Numbered from the stretch's first letter, positions 41,012 through 50,531 are shown. The stretch is DNA of 64,000 bases from Streptomyces chumphonensis (GCF_014779715.1 NZ_JACXYU010000001.1:930001-994000), one strand, 5' to 3'. The notes: generated by a model from the letters alone, not told the origin. Made by a program: numbers and translations.

Positions 41012-43615
41012 GTGCCCGGAGAGAACCTGACCCGTGAGGAGGCCCGGGAACGGGCCGAGCTGCTCACCGTGGACGGATACGAGGTGGCCCTCGACCTGCG
41101 GGGCGCGGTCGGACCGGCCCCGGGGGACGGCCCGCGCACGTTCCGCTCCACCACCACGATCCGGTTCCGCAGCTCCCGGGCGGGGGCCGAGACCTTCGTC
41201 GACCTGCTGGCACCGCACGTCCACTCGGTGACGCTCAACGGCGCGGAACTCCCCGTGGACCGGATCTTCGACGGCAGCCGGGTACGGATCGGCCCGTTGG
41301 CGGCGGAGAACGAGCTCACGGTCGACGCCGCGTGCGCCTACAGCCGCACCGGTGAGGGGCTGCACCACTTCGTCGACCCGGAGGACGGGGAGACCTACCT
41401 CTACACGCAGTACGAGCCCGCCGACGCCCGCCGGGTCTTCGCCAACTTCGAGCAGCCCGACCTCAAGGCGCCCTTCGACTTCACCGTCACCGCCCCGGCG
41501 GCCTGGACGGTGCTCAGCAACGGGGACCGGGAAGGCGCCCCCGAGCAGCACGGCGACGCCTCGGCCACCTGGCGCTTCGCGCGCACCCGGCCCATCTCGA
41601 CGTACATCACCGCCGTCGTCGCCGGTCCGTACCACTACGTGGCCGACCGGTACCGCCGCCGCCTGGCCGACGGCACCGAGCTGACGATCCCGCTCGGCGC
41701 GCTGTGCCGCCGGGGGCTGGCCAAGCACTTCGACGCCGACGACATCTTCCGGGTGACGAAGGAGGGTCTGGACTTCTTCCACGACCACTTCGACTATCCG
41801 TACCCCTTCGGCAAGTACGACCAGGCGTTCGTCCCCGAGTACAACCTCGGCGCCATGGAGAACCCCGGCTGCGTCACCTTCCGGGAGGAGTTCGTCTTCC
41901 GGGGCAAGGTGACCGAGGCGTCCTACGAGGGCCGGGCCAACGTGATCCTGCACGAGATGGCCCACATGTGGTTCGGCGACCTGGTGACCATGGAGTGGTG
42001 GGACGACCTGTGGCTCAAGGAGTCCTTCGCGGACTTCATGGGCTCCTTCGCCCAGGTGGAGGCCACCCGGTTCGACGCCGGGTGGGTCACCTTCGCCAAC
42101 CGGCGCAAGGCGTGGGCCTACCGGGCCGACCAGCTGCCCTCCACCCACCCGATCACGGCGGACATCCGGGATCTGGAGGACGCCAAGCTCAACTTCGACG
42201 GCATCACCTACGCCAAGGGCGCCTCCGTGCTCAAGCAGCTGGTGGCCTACGCCGGGCGGGACGCCTTCCTGGAGGGCGCGCGCCGCTACTTCAAGCGGCA
42301 CGCGTACGGCAACACCCGCCTCGAACACCTGCTGGCCGTGCTCAGCGAGACCTCCGGACGCGACATGGGCGAGTGGGCCCGCGCCTGGCTCCAGACCGCC
42401 GGGGTCAACACGCTCACCCCCGAGGTGTCCTACGGCGGGGACGGCCGCGTACGCGAGCTGGCCGTCGTCCAGGAGGCCCCCGAGACGCACCCGGTGCTGC
42501 GGCCGCACCGCGTCGCCGTCGGCCTCTACCGCCGGACGGCCGAGGGCGGGCCGCTCACCCGGTACGCCCGCGCGGAGCTGGACGTGGCCGGGGAACGCAC
42601 GGTCGTCACCGAGCTGGCCGGGGCCGAGCGGCCCGACCTGGTCCTCGTCAACGACGACGACCTCACGTTCTGCAAGACGCGGCCCGACGCCCGCTCGCTG
42701 GCCACCCTGCGCACGGACCTGGGCGCCGTCCAGGACCCGCTGGCCCGGGCCCTGTGCTGGTCGGCCGTGTGGAACCTGACGCGGGACGCGCTGCTGCCCG
42801 CGCGGGACTTCCTGCGCCTGGTGCTGCGCTTCGCGGGCACCGAGAGCGACGTCGGCGTGCTCCAGATGCTGCACGCCTGGACGCAGACGGCGCTCGACCA
42901 CTACGTCACCGCCGGAGCGCGCGCGGGAGCGGCACGGGAGCTGGCCGAGGGCGCCGAGCGCGAGCTGCGCGCCGCCGAACCGGGCAGCGGCCACCAGCTG
43001 TCCTGGGCGCGGTTCTTCGCCGCGACGGCGGGCGACGACGCGCACCTGACCCTGCTCCAGGAGCTGCTGGACGGCGGGCAGCGGATCAAGGGCCTGGACG
43101 TCGACCAGGAGCTGCGCTGGGCGTTCCTCGGACGCCTCGCGGCCGCCGGCCGTGCCGACGCCGCGGCGATCGACGCCGAGCTGGCGCGCGACGACACCGC
43201 CTCCGGCAAGCGGCACCAGGTGCGCTGCCTGGCGGCGCGCCCCTCGGCGGAGGTCAAGGAACAGGCGTGGAACTCCGTCGTCGAGTCCGACCGGCTGTCC
43301 AACGCGCTCGTCGGCGCCACGATCAGCGGCTTCGCGCAGGGCGGCCAACGGGAGCTGCTGGCACCGTACGTGGAGCGGTACTTCGCGATGCTGGAGCGGG
43401 TGTGGGCGGAGCGCTCGATCGAGATCGGCATGTCCGTGGTGCGCGGGCTCTACCCGGCCTTGCTGAGCACCCCGCAGACCCTGGCGGCGACGGACACCTG
43501 GCTGGCGTCGCACGCGGACGCCCCGCCGGCGCTGCGCCGACTGGTGCTGGAGGCCCGCGACGACCTCGCGCGCGCCCTGGCCGGACAGGCGTGCGACGCG
43601 GCGGCCGAGGTCTGA
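41012..43615 (+). CDS. pepN: Aminopeptidase N, copy 1
   Basis: M1 zinc metallopeptidase releasing N-terminal residues. The 867 residues show the substrate-binding GAMEN (about 280) and the catalytic HEMAHMWFGDL (314-318) with the third zinc ligand in KESFAD. A long helical ERAP-like C-terminal half follows. GTG at 41012 has AAGGAG 7 bases upstream. A second pepN lies 1.25 kb downstream in the same direction and is collinear throughout. Copy 1 has WWDDLWLKESFADF where copy 2 has WWNDLWLNESFATY, so both keep the zinc site. Confidence 0.95.
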   Translation: MPGENLTREEARERAELLTVDGYEVALDLRGAVGPAPGDGPRTFRSTTTIRFRSSRAGAETFVDLLAPHVHSVTLNGAELPVDRIFDGSRVRIGPLAAENELTVDAACAYSRTGEGLHHFVDPEDGETYLYTQYEPADARRVFANFEQPDLKAPFDFTVTAPAAWTVLSNGDREGAPEQHGDASATWRFARTRPISTYITAVVAGPYHYVADRYRRRLADGTELTIPLGALCRRGLAKHFDADDIFRVTKEGLDFFHDHFDYPYPFGKYDQAFVPEYNLGAMENPGCVTFREEFVFRGKVTEASYEGRANVILHEMAHMWFGDLVTMEWWDDLWLKESFADFMGSFAQVEATRFDAGWVTFANRRKAWAYRADQLPSTHPITADIRDLEDAKLNFDGITYAKGASVLKQLVAYAGRDAFLEGARRYFKRHAYGNTRLEHLLAVLSETSGRDMGEWARAWLQTAGVNTLTPEVSYGGDGRVRELAVVQEAPETHPVLRPHRVAVGLYRRTAEGGPLTRYARAELDVAGERTVVTELAGAERPDLVLVNDDDLTFCKTRPDARSLATLRTDLGAVQDPLARALCWSAVWNLTRDALLPARDFLRLVLRFAGTESDVGVLQMLHAWTQTALDHYVTAGARAGAARELAEGAERELRAAEPGSGHQLSWARFFAATAGDDAHLTLLQELLDGGQRIKGLDVDQELRWAFLGRLAAAGRADAAAIDAELARDDTASGKRHQVRCLAARPSAEVKEQAWNSVVESDRLSNALVGATISGFAQGGQRELLAPYVERYFAMLERVWAERSIEIGMSVVRGLYPALLSTPQTLAATDTWLASHADAPPALRRLVLEARDDLARALAGQACDAAAEV

Positions 43616-43764
43616 GCACCGCGCCACTCCGTCCCTGGTGGGGCGGGGTGGCGCGGCCCGCTATCGGCAGTCGAACGGGCGTCCTTGAGGACGGAATCGT
43701 CCCGGTTCGTCGACGGGCCGGTAACAGCGGTTGGGGGCCCGGAACGGCCGGGCATCGCCCCGGC

Positions 43765-44787
43765 ATGAACCACGACACTCCGCTCACCCCCCGCCTCCTC
43801 GGCGACCTCTCCGACGTCCGCAGGCGCGTCGTCACGGCCCGAACCCTGCGCGAGCGGGGGGTGCCGACCTCCCTCGCCCAGGAGCGCTGCCGTCGCGGCG
43901 GTCCCTGGCAGCGTCCGCTGCCCGGCGTGTACCTGCTGCACGCCGGGCCCCCGACGAGCGAGGAGCGGCTGCACGCCGTCCTGCTCTACGCCCGGCGCGA
44001 GCCGGCCCCCGGCGCGGTGATGATCACCGGTCCGGCGGCGCTGGCCCTGCACGGACTGGCGTCCGCTCCCCCGCTGCCGTCGCTGGAGCGCATCGACCTG
44101 CTCGTGCCGCACACCCGGCGGCTGCGCTCGGCCGGTTGGGCGCGGATCGTCCGGGCGCACGCGGTGCCCGAACCGCAGGACGTCGCGGGCGTGCCCCTCG
44201 CCCCGGTGGCCCGCGCGGTGGCCGACGCCGTGGAGCGGCTCACCGACGCCGTCGCGGTCCGGCGGCTGATGACGGAGGCGGTGCGCGGCGGGCACTGCGA
44301 GGCGCAGGTCCTGGTGCGGGAGCTGACCCGGGCGCGGGTGCTGTCGCGGCCGCACGTGGTGGACGCCGTCGACGCCCTCCTCGCCGAGGGACGCGCGCTC
44401 GGCGAGGAGCGGCTGTACGCCATGGTGCGCGACTGCGGACTGCCGGACCCGTACTGGAACGTCGACCTGCGCCTGCCCGCCGGACCGTACCTGGGCCACG
44501 TGGACGCCTACTGGCCCGGTCAGGCCGTCGCCGTGGAGCTGGACGTCCGGCGCGGCCTCGACGACGGCGAGGGCTTCGACGGCTTCGACGTCCGGGAGGC
44601 CGACACCGTGTGGACGGAGCACGTCCGCCGGAGGGAGGCGCTGGAGCGGCTCGGCGTCGCGGTGGTGCGGCTGTGCCCGCTGCGGCTGCGCGACGCCCCG
44701 CGGGAGCAGGCGGCGGTGGTGCGCACGGCCCTGATGACGTGGGAGGAGCGCGACCCGGCGGCCCACCTCGTGGTGCTGCCCAGGTGA
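43765..44787 (+). CDS. AbiEi-like / DUF559-like protein
   Basis: Of unknown role. The 340 residues start with a winged-helix-like segment (about 8-60, ARTLRERGVPTSLAQERCRR, WQRPLPGVYLLHAGPP) typical of AbiEi antitoxin-domain proteins. A middle part has ITGPAALALHGL and IDLLVPHTRRL. The C-terminal part (VDLRLPAGPYLGHVDAYWPG, AVAVELDVRRGLDD) looks like the PD-(D/E)xK-like core of DUF559 proteins. Such proteins are widespread in actinobacteria, usually as singletons. ATG at 43765 lacks a strong SD. No partner toxin gene is adjacent; it sits between the two pepN copies. Confidence 0.75.
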   Translation: MNHDTPLTPRLLGDLSDVRRRVVTARTLRERGVPTSLAQERCRRGGPWQRPLPGVYLLHAGPPTSEERLHAVLLYARREPAPGAVMITGPAALALHGLASAPPLPSLERIDLLVPHTRRLRSAGWARIVRAHAVPEPQDVAGVPLAPVARAVADAVERLTDAVAVRRLMTEAVRGGHCEAQVLVRELTRARVLSRPHVVDAVDALLAEGRALGEERLYAMVRDCGLPDPYWNVDLRLPAGPYLGHVDAYWPGQAVAVELDVRRGLDDGEGFDGFDVREADTVWTEHVRRREALERLGVAVVRLCPLRLRDAPREQAAVVRTALMTWEERDPAAHLVVLPR

Positions 44788-44870
44788 GCCGCACACCGGC
44801 GGGGCGGGCGTGGAAGGATGGCGGGACCGCCGGCAATGAAGCCCGAGACTACCGATGAGGGAGACACCAG

Positions 44871-47447
44871 GTGCCTGGGACGAATCTGACCCGTGACGAG
44901 GCGCAGGAACGGGCGCGCGTCCTGACCGTGGACGCGTACACCGTGGAGCTGGACCTCTCCGGGGCGCAGGAGGGCGGGACGTTCCGCTCGGCGACGACGG
45001 TCCGCTTCGAGGCGAGCGAGGCCACGAGCACCTTCGTCGACCTCGTCGCCCCGGCCGTGCACGAGGTGCGGCTGAACGGCGAGGCGCTGGACCCGGCCGA
45101 GGTGTTCGCCGACTCCCGTATCGCCCTGCGCTCCGTCGCGGCGGGCGCGAACGAGCTGACCGTCGTCGCGGACTGCGCCTACACCAACACCGGTGAGGGG
45201 CTGCACCGCTTCGTCGACCCGGTGGACCAGCAGGCCTACCTCTACACGCAGTTCGAGGTGCCGGACGCCCGCCGCGTCTTCGCCTGCTTCGAGCAGCCGG
45301 ACCTGAAGGCGTCGTTCCGGTTCACCGTCACGGCACCCGCCGGGTGGACGGTCGTCTCCAACGCGCCGACGCCGAAGCCCACGGGCCCGCAGGAGACGGT
45401 GTGGACGTTCGCACCGACGCCGCGCATCTCGACCTACATCACCGCGCTGATCGTCGGCCCGTACCACAGCGTGCACAGCACCTGGGAGGGCGAGGGGCGC
45501 AGCGTGCCGCTGGGCCTGTACTGCCGCCCGTCGCTCGCCGAGCACCTGGACGCGGAGGCGATCTTCGAGGTGACGCGGCAGGGCTTCGACTGGTTCGAGG
45601 AGAAGTTCGACTACCCGTACCCGTTCGAGAAGTACGACCAGCTCTTCGTCCCGGAGTTCAACGCGGGCGCCATGGAGAACGCCGGTGCCGTCACCATCCG
45701 GGACCAGTACGTCTTCCGCTCGAAGGTCACGGACGCGGCCTACGAGACCCGCGCCGAGACCATCCTGCACGAGCTGGCGCACATGTGGTTCGGCGACCTG
45801 GTCACCATGGAGTGGTGGAACGACCTGTGGCTGAACGAGTCGTTCGCCACGTACACCTCCGTCGCCTGCCAGGCGCACGCACCCGGCAGCCGCTGGCCGC
45901 ATGCCTGGACGTCGTTCGCCAACCAGATGAAGACCTGGGCCTACCGCCAGGACCAGCTCCCCTCCACGCACCCGATCATGGCCGAGATCCGGGACCTCGA
46001 CGACGTCCTGGTCAACTTCGACGGCATCACCTACGCCAAGGGCGCCTCGGTGCTCAAGCAGCTGGTGGCCTACGTCGGGACGGACGCCTTCTTCCGCGGC
46101 GTGCAGACGTACTTCAAGCGGCACGAGTGGGGCAACACCCGGCTCGCTGACCTGCTGAACGCGCTGGAGGAGACCTCCGGGCGCGACCTGACGGCCTGGT
46201 CGAAGGCGTGGCTCCAGACCGCCGGCATCAACGTCCTGCGGCCGGAGATCAACGTCGACGCCGACGGGACGATCCTCGACTTCGCCGTCCGGCAGGAGGC
46301 CCCGGCGCTGCCCGAGGGCGCGGCGGGCGAGTCCACGCTGCGGCCGCACCGCATCGCCGTGGGCCTGTACGAGCTGAAGGACGGCGCCCTGGTGCGCGAC
46401 GAGCGCATCGAGCTGGACGTCGACGGCGCCGTCACCGAGGTCCCCGAGCTGGCCGGACGGGCGCGGCCCGCCGTCATCCTGCTCAACGACGACGACCTGT
46501 CCTACGCGAAGGTCCGCCTCGACGCGCAGTCCCTGGCCACCGTCACCGCGCACCTGGGCGACTTCACCGAGTCGCTGCCGCGCGCCCTGTGCTGGGCCTC
46601 GGCCTGGGACATGACCCGCGACGGTGAACTGGCCGCGCGCGACTACCTGGAGCTGGTGCTGGCGGGCATCGGCAAGGAGTCGGACATCGGCGTCGTCCAG
46701 TCGCTGCACCGGCAGGTCAAGCTGGCGCTCGACGTGTACGCGGCGCCCGAGTGGCGCGAGGAGGGGCTCTCCCGCTGGTCGCAGGCGGCGCTGGAGCGGC
46801 TGCGGGCCGCCGAGCCGGGCAGCGACCACCAGCTGGCCTGGGCCCGCGCCATGGCGGCCACCGCCCGCACCGACGAGCAGCTCGGCCTGCTCGCCGGGCT
46901 GCTGGACGGCAGCGAGAGCGTCGAGGGCCTCGCCGTCGACACCGACCTGCGCTGGGGCCTGCTGCTGCGGCTGGCGGCCACCGGCCGGGCGGACGAGGAC
47001 GCCATCGCGGCCGAGCTGAAGCGCGACGCGACCTCGGCGGGCGAGCGGCACGCCGCGACCGCCCGCGCGGCCCGGCCCACGGCTGAGGCGAAGGCCGCGG
47101 CGTGGGCCGAGGTCGTGGAGTCCGACCGGCTGCCCAACGCGGTGCAGGAGGCCGTGATCGCCGGTTTCGTCCAGACGGACCAGCGCGAGCTGCTGGCCCC
47201 CTACACCGAGCGGTACTTCGCGGTGCTCTCCGAGGTGTGGCGCTCCCGCAGCCACGAGATGGCGCAGCAGATCGCGATCGGGCTCTACCCGACACTCCAG
47301 GTCTCGCAGGAGACGCTGGACGCGACGGACGCCTGGCTCGCCTCGGCCGGTGACGCCAGCGCGGCGCTGCGCCGGCTCGTGAACGAGAACCGGGCGGGCG
47401 TGGACCGCGCGCTGCGGGCGCAGGCCGCCGACCGCGCCACCGCCTGA
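44871..47447 (+). CDS. pepN: Aminopeptidase N, copy 2
   Basis: M1 zinc aminopeptidase of 858 residues. It has GAMENAGAVTIRDQYVF, the catalytic HELAHMWFGDL (about 300-304) and WWNDLWLNESFATYTS. The C-terminal half matches copy 1, for example KQLVAYVGTDAFFRGVQTYF and the closing VNENRAGVDRALRAQAADR. GTG at 44871 has GGGAG 7 bases upstream. Both copies share the opening (V)PG-NLTR-EA-ERA, so the duplication includes the N-terminus. Actinobacteria usually have one or more PepN; here two are nearly adjacent and both look intact. A 19-bp hairpin ends the unit. Confidence 0.95.
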   Translation: MPGTNLTRDEAQERARVLTVDAYTVELDLSGAQEGGTFRSATTVRFEASEATSTFVDLVAPAVHEVRLNGEALDPAEVFADSRIALRSVAAGANELTVVADCAYTNTGEGLHRFVDPVDQQAYLYTQFEVPDARRVFACFEQPDLKASFRFTVTAPAGWTVVSNAPTPKPTGPQETVWTFAPTPRISTYITALIVGPYHSVHSTWEGEGRSVPLGLYCRPSLAEHLDAEAIFEVTRQGFDWFEEKFDYPYPFEKYDQLFVPEFNAGAMENAGAVTIRDQYVFRSKVTDAAYETRAETILHELAHMWFGDLVTMEWWNDLWLNESFATYTSVACQAHAPGSRWPHAWTSFANQMKTWAYRQDQLPSTHPIMAEIRDLDDVLVNFDGITYAKGASVLKQLVAYVGTDAFFRGVQTYFKRHEWGNTRLADLLNALEETSGRDLTAWSKAWLQTAGINVLRPEINVDADGTILDFAVRQEAPALPEGAAGESTLRPHRIAVGLYELKDGALVRDERIELDVDGAVTEVPELAGRARPAVILLNDDDLSYAKVRLDAQSLATVTAHLGDFTESLPRALCWASAWDMTRDGELAARDYLELVLAGIGKESDIGVVQSLHRQVKLALDVYAAPEWREEGLSRWSQAALERLRAAEPGSDHQLAWARAMAATARTDEQLGLLAGLLDGSESVEGLAVDTDLRWGLLLRLAATGRADEDAIAAELKRDATSAGERHAATARAARPTAEAKAAAWAEVVESDRLPNAVQEAVIAGFVQTDQRELLAPYTERYFAVLSEVWRSRSHEMAQQIAIGLYPTLQVSQETLDATDAWLASAGDASAALRRLVNENRAGVDRALRAQAADRATA

Positions 47448-47461
47448 CCGGCCGACACCCC

Positions 47462-47503
47462 GAGGGGGTGGGACGCGCGGCACCCCGCGCGTCCCACCCC
47501 CTC
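47462..47503 (+). terminator. Terminator hairpin after pepN copy 2
   Basis: A 19-bp perfect stem (47462-47480 with 47485-47503) and a 4-base loop lie 14 bases after the stop codon. Confidence 0.8.
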
Positions 47504-47531
47504 CGGCTCCCCGCAGGACGCGCACATGCCT

Positions 47532-47567
47532 GAGGGCGCCCCGGCCGCGTCGGCCCGGGGCGCCCTC
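47532..47567 (-). terminator. Terminator hairpin after the 76-residue membrane gene
   Basis: A 13-bp perfect stem (47532-47544 with 47555-47567) lies 16 bases after the minus-strand stop at 47584, back to back with the pepN terminator. Confidence 0.7.
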
Positions 47568-47583
47568 GGCGAGACGGGGAGGG

Positions 47584-47814
47584 TCAGCTCTCCTTGCGGG
47601 ACTTGTCGCCCACCATGACCAGACCGCAGATCAGCAGGAACAGCAGCAGCGGTGCGCCCACGTAAAGGCCCAGCGTCTCGGCGACGCTCAGCCCCTTCGT
47701 GCCGGGGTCGTCACCGTCGTCGCGCGTGAGCGCGAAGGCGGGGGACGAGGTCAGCAGCATCAGCGTCGTGACGGCGCCGACGACTCCGGCGCGCGCAGCA
47801 TAGTTCTTGACCAC
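47584..47814 (-). CDS. Small exported or membrane protein, 76 residues
   Basis: Begins (V)VKNYAARAGVVGAVTTLMLL with a signal-like helix and a possible AFA cleavage site (about 25-27). A short acidic stretch (TRDDGDDPG) follows, then a second membrane helix (LYVGAPLLLFLLICGLVMV) and a charged end DKSRKES. It is thus a one- or two-span membrane protein of unknown function. GTG at 47814 has no SD and lies 6 bases after TACGGT (47826-47821), so the message is probably leaderless. Confidence 0.75.
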   Translation of the reverse strand: MVKNYAARAGVVGAVTTLMLLTSSPAFALTRDDGDDPGTKGLSVAETLGLYVGAPLLLFLLICGLVMVGDKSRKES

Positions 47815-47820
47815 GGTCTG

Positions 47821-47826
47821 ACCGTA
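47821..47826 (-). promoter_or_regulatory. Putative leaderless promoter of the 76-residue gene
   Basis: TACGGT on the minus strand ends 6 bases before the GTG start. No -35 match was found. Confidence 0.45.
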
Positions 47827-47861
47827 GCGAACGACTCCGCGGCGCGCTCACCCGGGGTCGG

Positions 47862-49937
47862 CTAGGGAGTGACGCCGGGCGCCATGGCGGCGCGCAGGTC
47901 CGTGAGGAGGGCGTGCAGCCGGGGGGAGGCGAGCAGCTCCTCCAACGTGCCGGGTCGCCCCGCACCGTCGGCCAGGGGCAGGCGCCAGTTGGGGTACTCC
48001 AGGGACGTCCCCGGGACGTTCTGCGGGCGCCGGTCGCCGACCCCGTCCGGCAGCCACACCCCCACCAGCCACGCCGGGGTGGCGGCGAGGAACCGGTAGA
48101 CGGCGCGCACGCGGGCCTCCTCGTCGCCGTGGCCGCCCGGCAGCAGGCCGAGCCGGGCGAAGAGGGCCAGCCACTCGGCGCGCTCGGCGGCGTCCGCCCT
48201 GCGGGCGGTGCGCAGCGGCTCACCCAGCAGGCCGAGCCGGTGGTGCAGTTCGACGTGGTCGCCGCCGAGCCGGGCCGCGGTGCTGGGCAGGTCGTGCGTG
48301 GTGGCCGTCGCCAGGCAGGCGTCGCGCCAGCCGGCGGGCGGGAGCGGTTTGCCGTCCCCCGCGTAGTCGCGCTCGAACCACAGCACCGAGGTCCCCAGCA
48401 CGCCGCGTCCGGCCAGCTCCTCGCGCACGCCGTCCTCGACGGTGCCCAGGTCCTCGCCGATCACCATGGCCCCGGCGCGGTGGGCCTCCAGCGTGAGCAC
48501 CCCGAGCATCGCCCGCGCGTCGTAGCGGACGTAGGTCCCGTGCGCGGGCGGCGCGCCCTCGGGCACCCACCACTGCCGGAACTGCCCCATGACGTGGTCC
48601 ACCCGCAGGGCTCCGGCGTGCGCCAGGAGACCGCCCAGCAGTTCGCGGTAGGGGCGGTACCCGGAGGCGGCCAGCGCGTCGGGCCGCCAGGGCGGCAGGC
48701 CCCAGCACTGCCCGGCGGCGTTGAAGGCGTCGGGCGGGGCGCCGATCGACATCCCGGCGGCCAGGGCGTCCTGCTGGGCCCAGGCGTCGGAGCCGGAGGG
48801 GTGCACGCCCACGGCCAGGTCGTGGACGAGGCCGACGGCCATGCCGGCGTCCGTGGCGGCCCGCTGGGCCCGGGCGAGCTGGCCGTCGGTGAGCCAGGCG
48901 AGCCAGCAGTGGAAGTCCACCCGGTCCAGGTGCTGGGTGCGGGCGCGGGCGGTGCGGGCGGAGCGGGGGTCCGTGAGCCCGGTGGGCCAGGAGCGCCAGT
49001 TCGGGCCGTGCAGCTCGGCGAGGGCGCACCACAGGGCGTGGTCCTCCAGGGCCTGGCCGCCCCGGGCGAGGTAGGCGCAGTAGTCGGCGCGACGGCCGGG
49101 GCCGAGCGGGACCGTGCGGAGCAGCTCCAGCGCGTCGCGTTTCAGGGCCCACACGGCGTCCCGGTCGATGTGGGCGTCCTTGCGCAGGACGCCGTCGCGC
49201 AGCCGGGCCGCCCGCTCGGTGAGCCGCGCCATGCGGTCGCGGTCGGGGCCGGTGAGGTAGGCGTACTCGGGGACGTCCTCGACGCGCAGGTGGACGGGGT
49301 CGGCGAAGCGCCGGGAGGAGGGCCGGTAGGGCGAGGGGTCGGTGGCCGCGTCGCCGTCGGCGGGCACGGCCACGTGCAGGGGGTTGAGCTGGACGAACCC
49401 GGCGCCGGTGGTCCGGCCGGCCCAGGCGGCGAGTTCGGCGAGGTCCGCCAGGTCGCCCATGCCCCAGGAGCGGGAGGACAGGAGCGAGTAGAGCTGCACC
49501 ATCAGGCCGTGCGAGCGGCCCTCGGGCGGGGCTAACCGGCGGGGGGCGACGATGAGGGCGGAGCGGGCGGAGCGGCCGTCGGGGGTGTGCGCCCGGAGCG
49601 TGTGCACGCCGAGCGGCAGGTCGGGGCCCGGATCGCGGCGACCGCCGTCCTCCGTGTCGACCCGCAGTACGGTGCCCGGTGGCAGCGGGGGCAGGGCGAC
49701 GGCCGGGTCGTCCTGGCCGGAGCGCAGTACGACGGTGGGGGGCAGCAGGCGAGCGGCGGCCTGCTGCCCGTAGGCGTCGAGGGCCTGGCGGACGGCTTCG
49801 GGGGTGGAGGCGTCGACACCGAGCGCGGCGAGGACGGCGACGACCGTTTCCCGCGGTACGTCGACCGTCCGGCCGGGGCCGGGCGCGTAGGAGGTCGCGA
49901 CGCCGTGTGCTGCGGCAAGCCGGGCCAGGCGGCCCAT
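47862..49937 (-). CDS. malQ: 4-alpha-glucanotransferase (GH77, amylomaltase)
   Basis: Transfers alpha-1,4-glucan segments in maltodextrin and glycogen metabolism. The 691 residues carry GRSHGLMVQLYSLLSSRSWG, GAGFVQLNPLHVA, ALRVDHVMGQFRQWW (nucleophile Asp), IGEDLGTVEDGVRE (acid/base Glu) and TTHDLPSTAARLGG (third Asp), the GH77 catalytic set. An N-terminal domain of about 140 residues precedes the barrel. ATG at 49937 overlaps the stop of the upstream repeat peptide by one base (TGATG), so malQ is translationally coupled to it. The gene ends about 50 bases before the next one. Confidence 0.94.
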   Translation of the reverse strand: MGRLARLAAAHGVATSYAPGPGRTVDVPRETVVAVLAALGVDASTPEAVRQALDAYGQQAAARLLPPTVVLRSGQDDPAVALPPLPPGTVLRVDTEDGGRRDPGPDLPLGVHTLRAHTPDGRSARSALIVAPRRLAPPEGRSHGLMVQLYSLLSSRSWGMGDLADLAELAAWAGRTTGAGFVQLNPLHVAVPADGDAATDPSPYRPSSRRFADPVHLRVEDVPEYAYLTGPDRDRMARLTERAARLRDGVLRKDAHIDRDAVWALKRDALELLRTVPLGPGRRADYCAYLARGGQALEDHALWCALAELHGPNWRSWPTGLTDPRSARTARARTQHLDRVDFHCWLAWLTDGQLARAQRAATDAGMAVGLVHDLAVGVHPSGSDAWAQQDALAAGMSIGAPPDAFNAAGQCWGLPPWRPDALAASGYRPYRELLGGLLAHAGALRVDHVMGQFRQWWVPEGAPPAHGTYVRYDARAMLGVLTLEAHRAGAMVIGEDLGTVEDGVREELAGRGVLGTSVLWFERDYAGDGKPLPPAGWRDACLATATTHDLPSTAARLGGDHVELHHRLGLLGEPLRTARRADAAERAEWLALFARLGLLPGGHGDEEARVRAVYRFLAATPAWLVGVWLPDGVGDRRPQNVPGTSLEYPNWRLPLADGAGRPGTLEELLASPRLHALLTDLRAAMAPGVTP

Positions 49938-50218
49938 CAGATCTCCGAGTACTCCGCGCCGAAGCCGGCGCCGGTCGGCTCGCTGGTCAGCGGCAACTCG
50001 GCGGCGATGGGGGGCTCGCTCGTCAGCGGGGCGACGTCGGCGAGCGGGGGCTCACTGGTCAGGGGCGCTTCGAAGCAGCCGCAGGTGCAGGAGCCGTCGA
50101 GGCCGGAGTCCGGGTGGGACAGCGCGGCCAGGATGCGTTTGGAAGGATCACCCTCGTCCGCCCGGTCCTGTTTGGGCAGGGGGATGAGGGTGGTGAGCAG
50201 TTCGGCGGACGCGGCCAC
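49937..50218 (-). CDS. 93-residue peptide with PLTSEP repeats, coupled to malQ
   Basis: Unrecognised. The N-terminal part (V)AASAELLTTLIPLPKQDRA leads to ILAALSHPDSG and a cysteine-rich knot GSCTCGC (43-49). Three successive 12-residue units follow, PLTSEPPLADVA, PLTSEPPIAAEL and PLTSEPTGAGFG, and then AEYSEI. In DNA the units repeat with a 36-base period (minus-strand anchors at 50049, 50013 and 49977). GTG at 50218 has a perfect GGAGG 5 bases upstream, and the stop overlaps the malQ ATG. Overlap, SD and in-frame repeats argue for real translation. A leader-plus-repeat-core layout resembles peptide precursors, but no modifying enzyme is adjacent. Confidence 0.7.
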   Translation of the reverse strand: MAASAELLTTLIPLPKQDRADEGDPSKRILAALSHPDSGLDGSCTCGCFEAPLTSEPPLADVAPLTSEPPIAAELPLTSEPTGAGFGAEYSEI

Positions 50219-50531
50219 GGGGGCCTCCGTTCGTGGACGACAGGCTGGACACCCGGTGCCCTACCCACTGCGGGCGCGGGCATCCGCGATCGTCACCGAA
50301 ACGTGTCTTAGGTCACGTCGCGAGAGCACCGGTGATTTTGTCGGTCGGGCCGGGCTGTCAACGCACAGCACACGGCTCAGCGGTCAGGACACACCAGATT
50401 TTACGGCAGCGAACGCCCGGGGCGCGCGCCGGGCCCCTTCCGCGCGCCCATTCCGCCGGGGACCGCAGGTCGGCACCGGGTGCCGGACGGCGGCCCCCTG
50501 CGGCCGGCCCCGGACGTTCCCACCGCCGCCC
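50219..50531. other. Intergenic region upstream of the malQ unit
   Basis: These 313 bases hold no gene. On the minus strand TTGACA (50361-50356) and CAAAAT (50340-50335), 15 bases apart, are a possible promoter for the repeat-peptide/malQ unit. The short spacer makes this tentative. Nothing else stands out. Confidence 0.35.

Noticed and set aside
43765..44787. AbiEi-like gene as part of an AbiE toxin-antitoxin pair
   Set aside because: No nucleotidyltransferase (AbiEii) gene lies beside it; neighbours on both sides are pepN copies.
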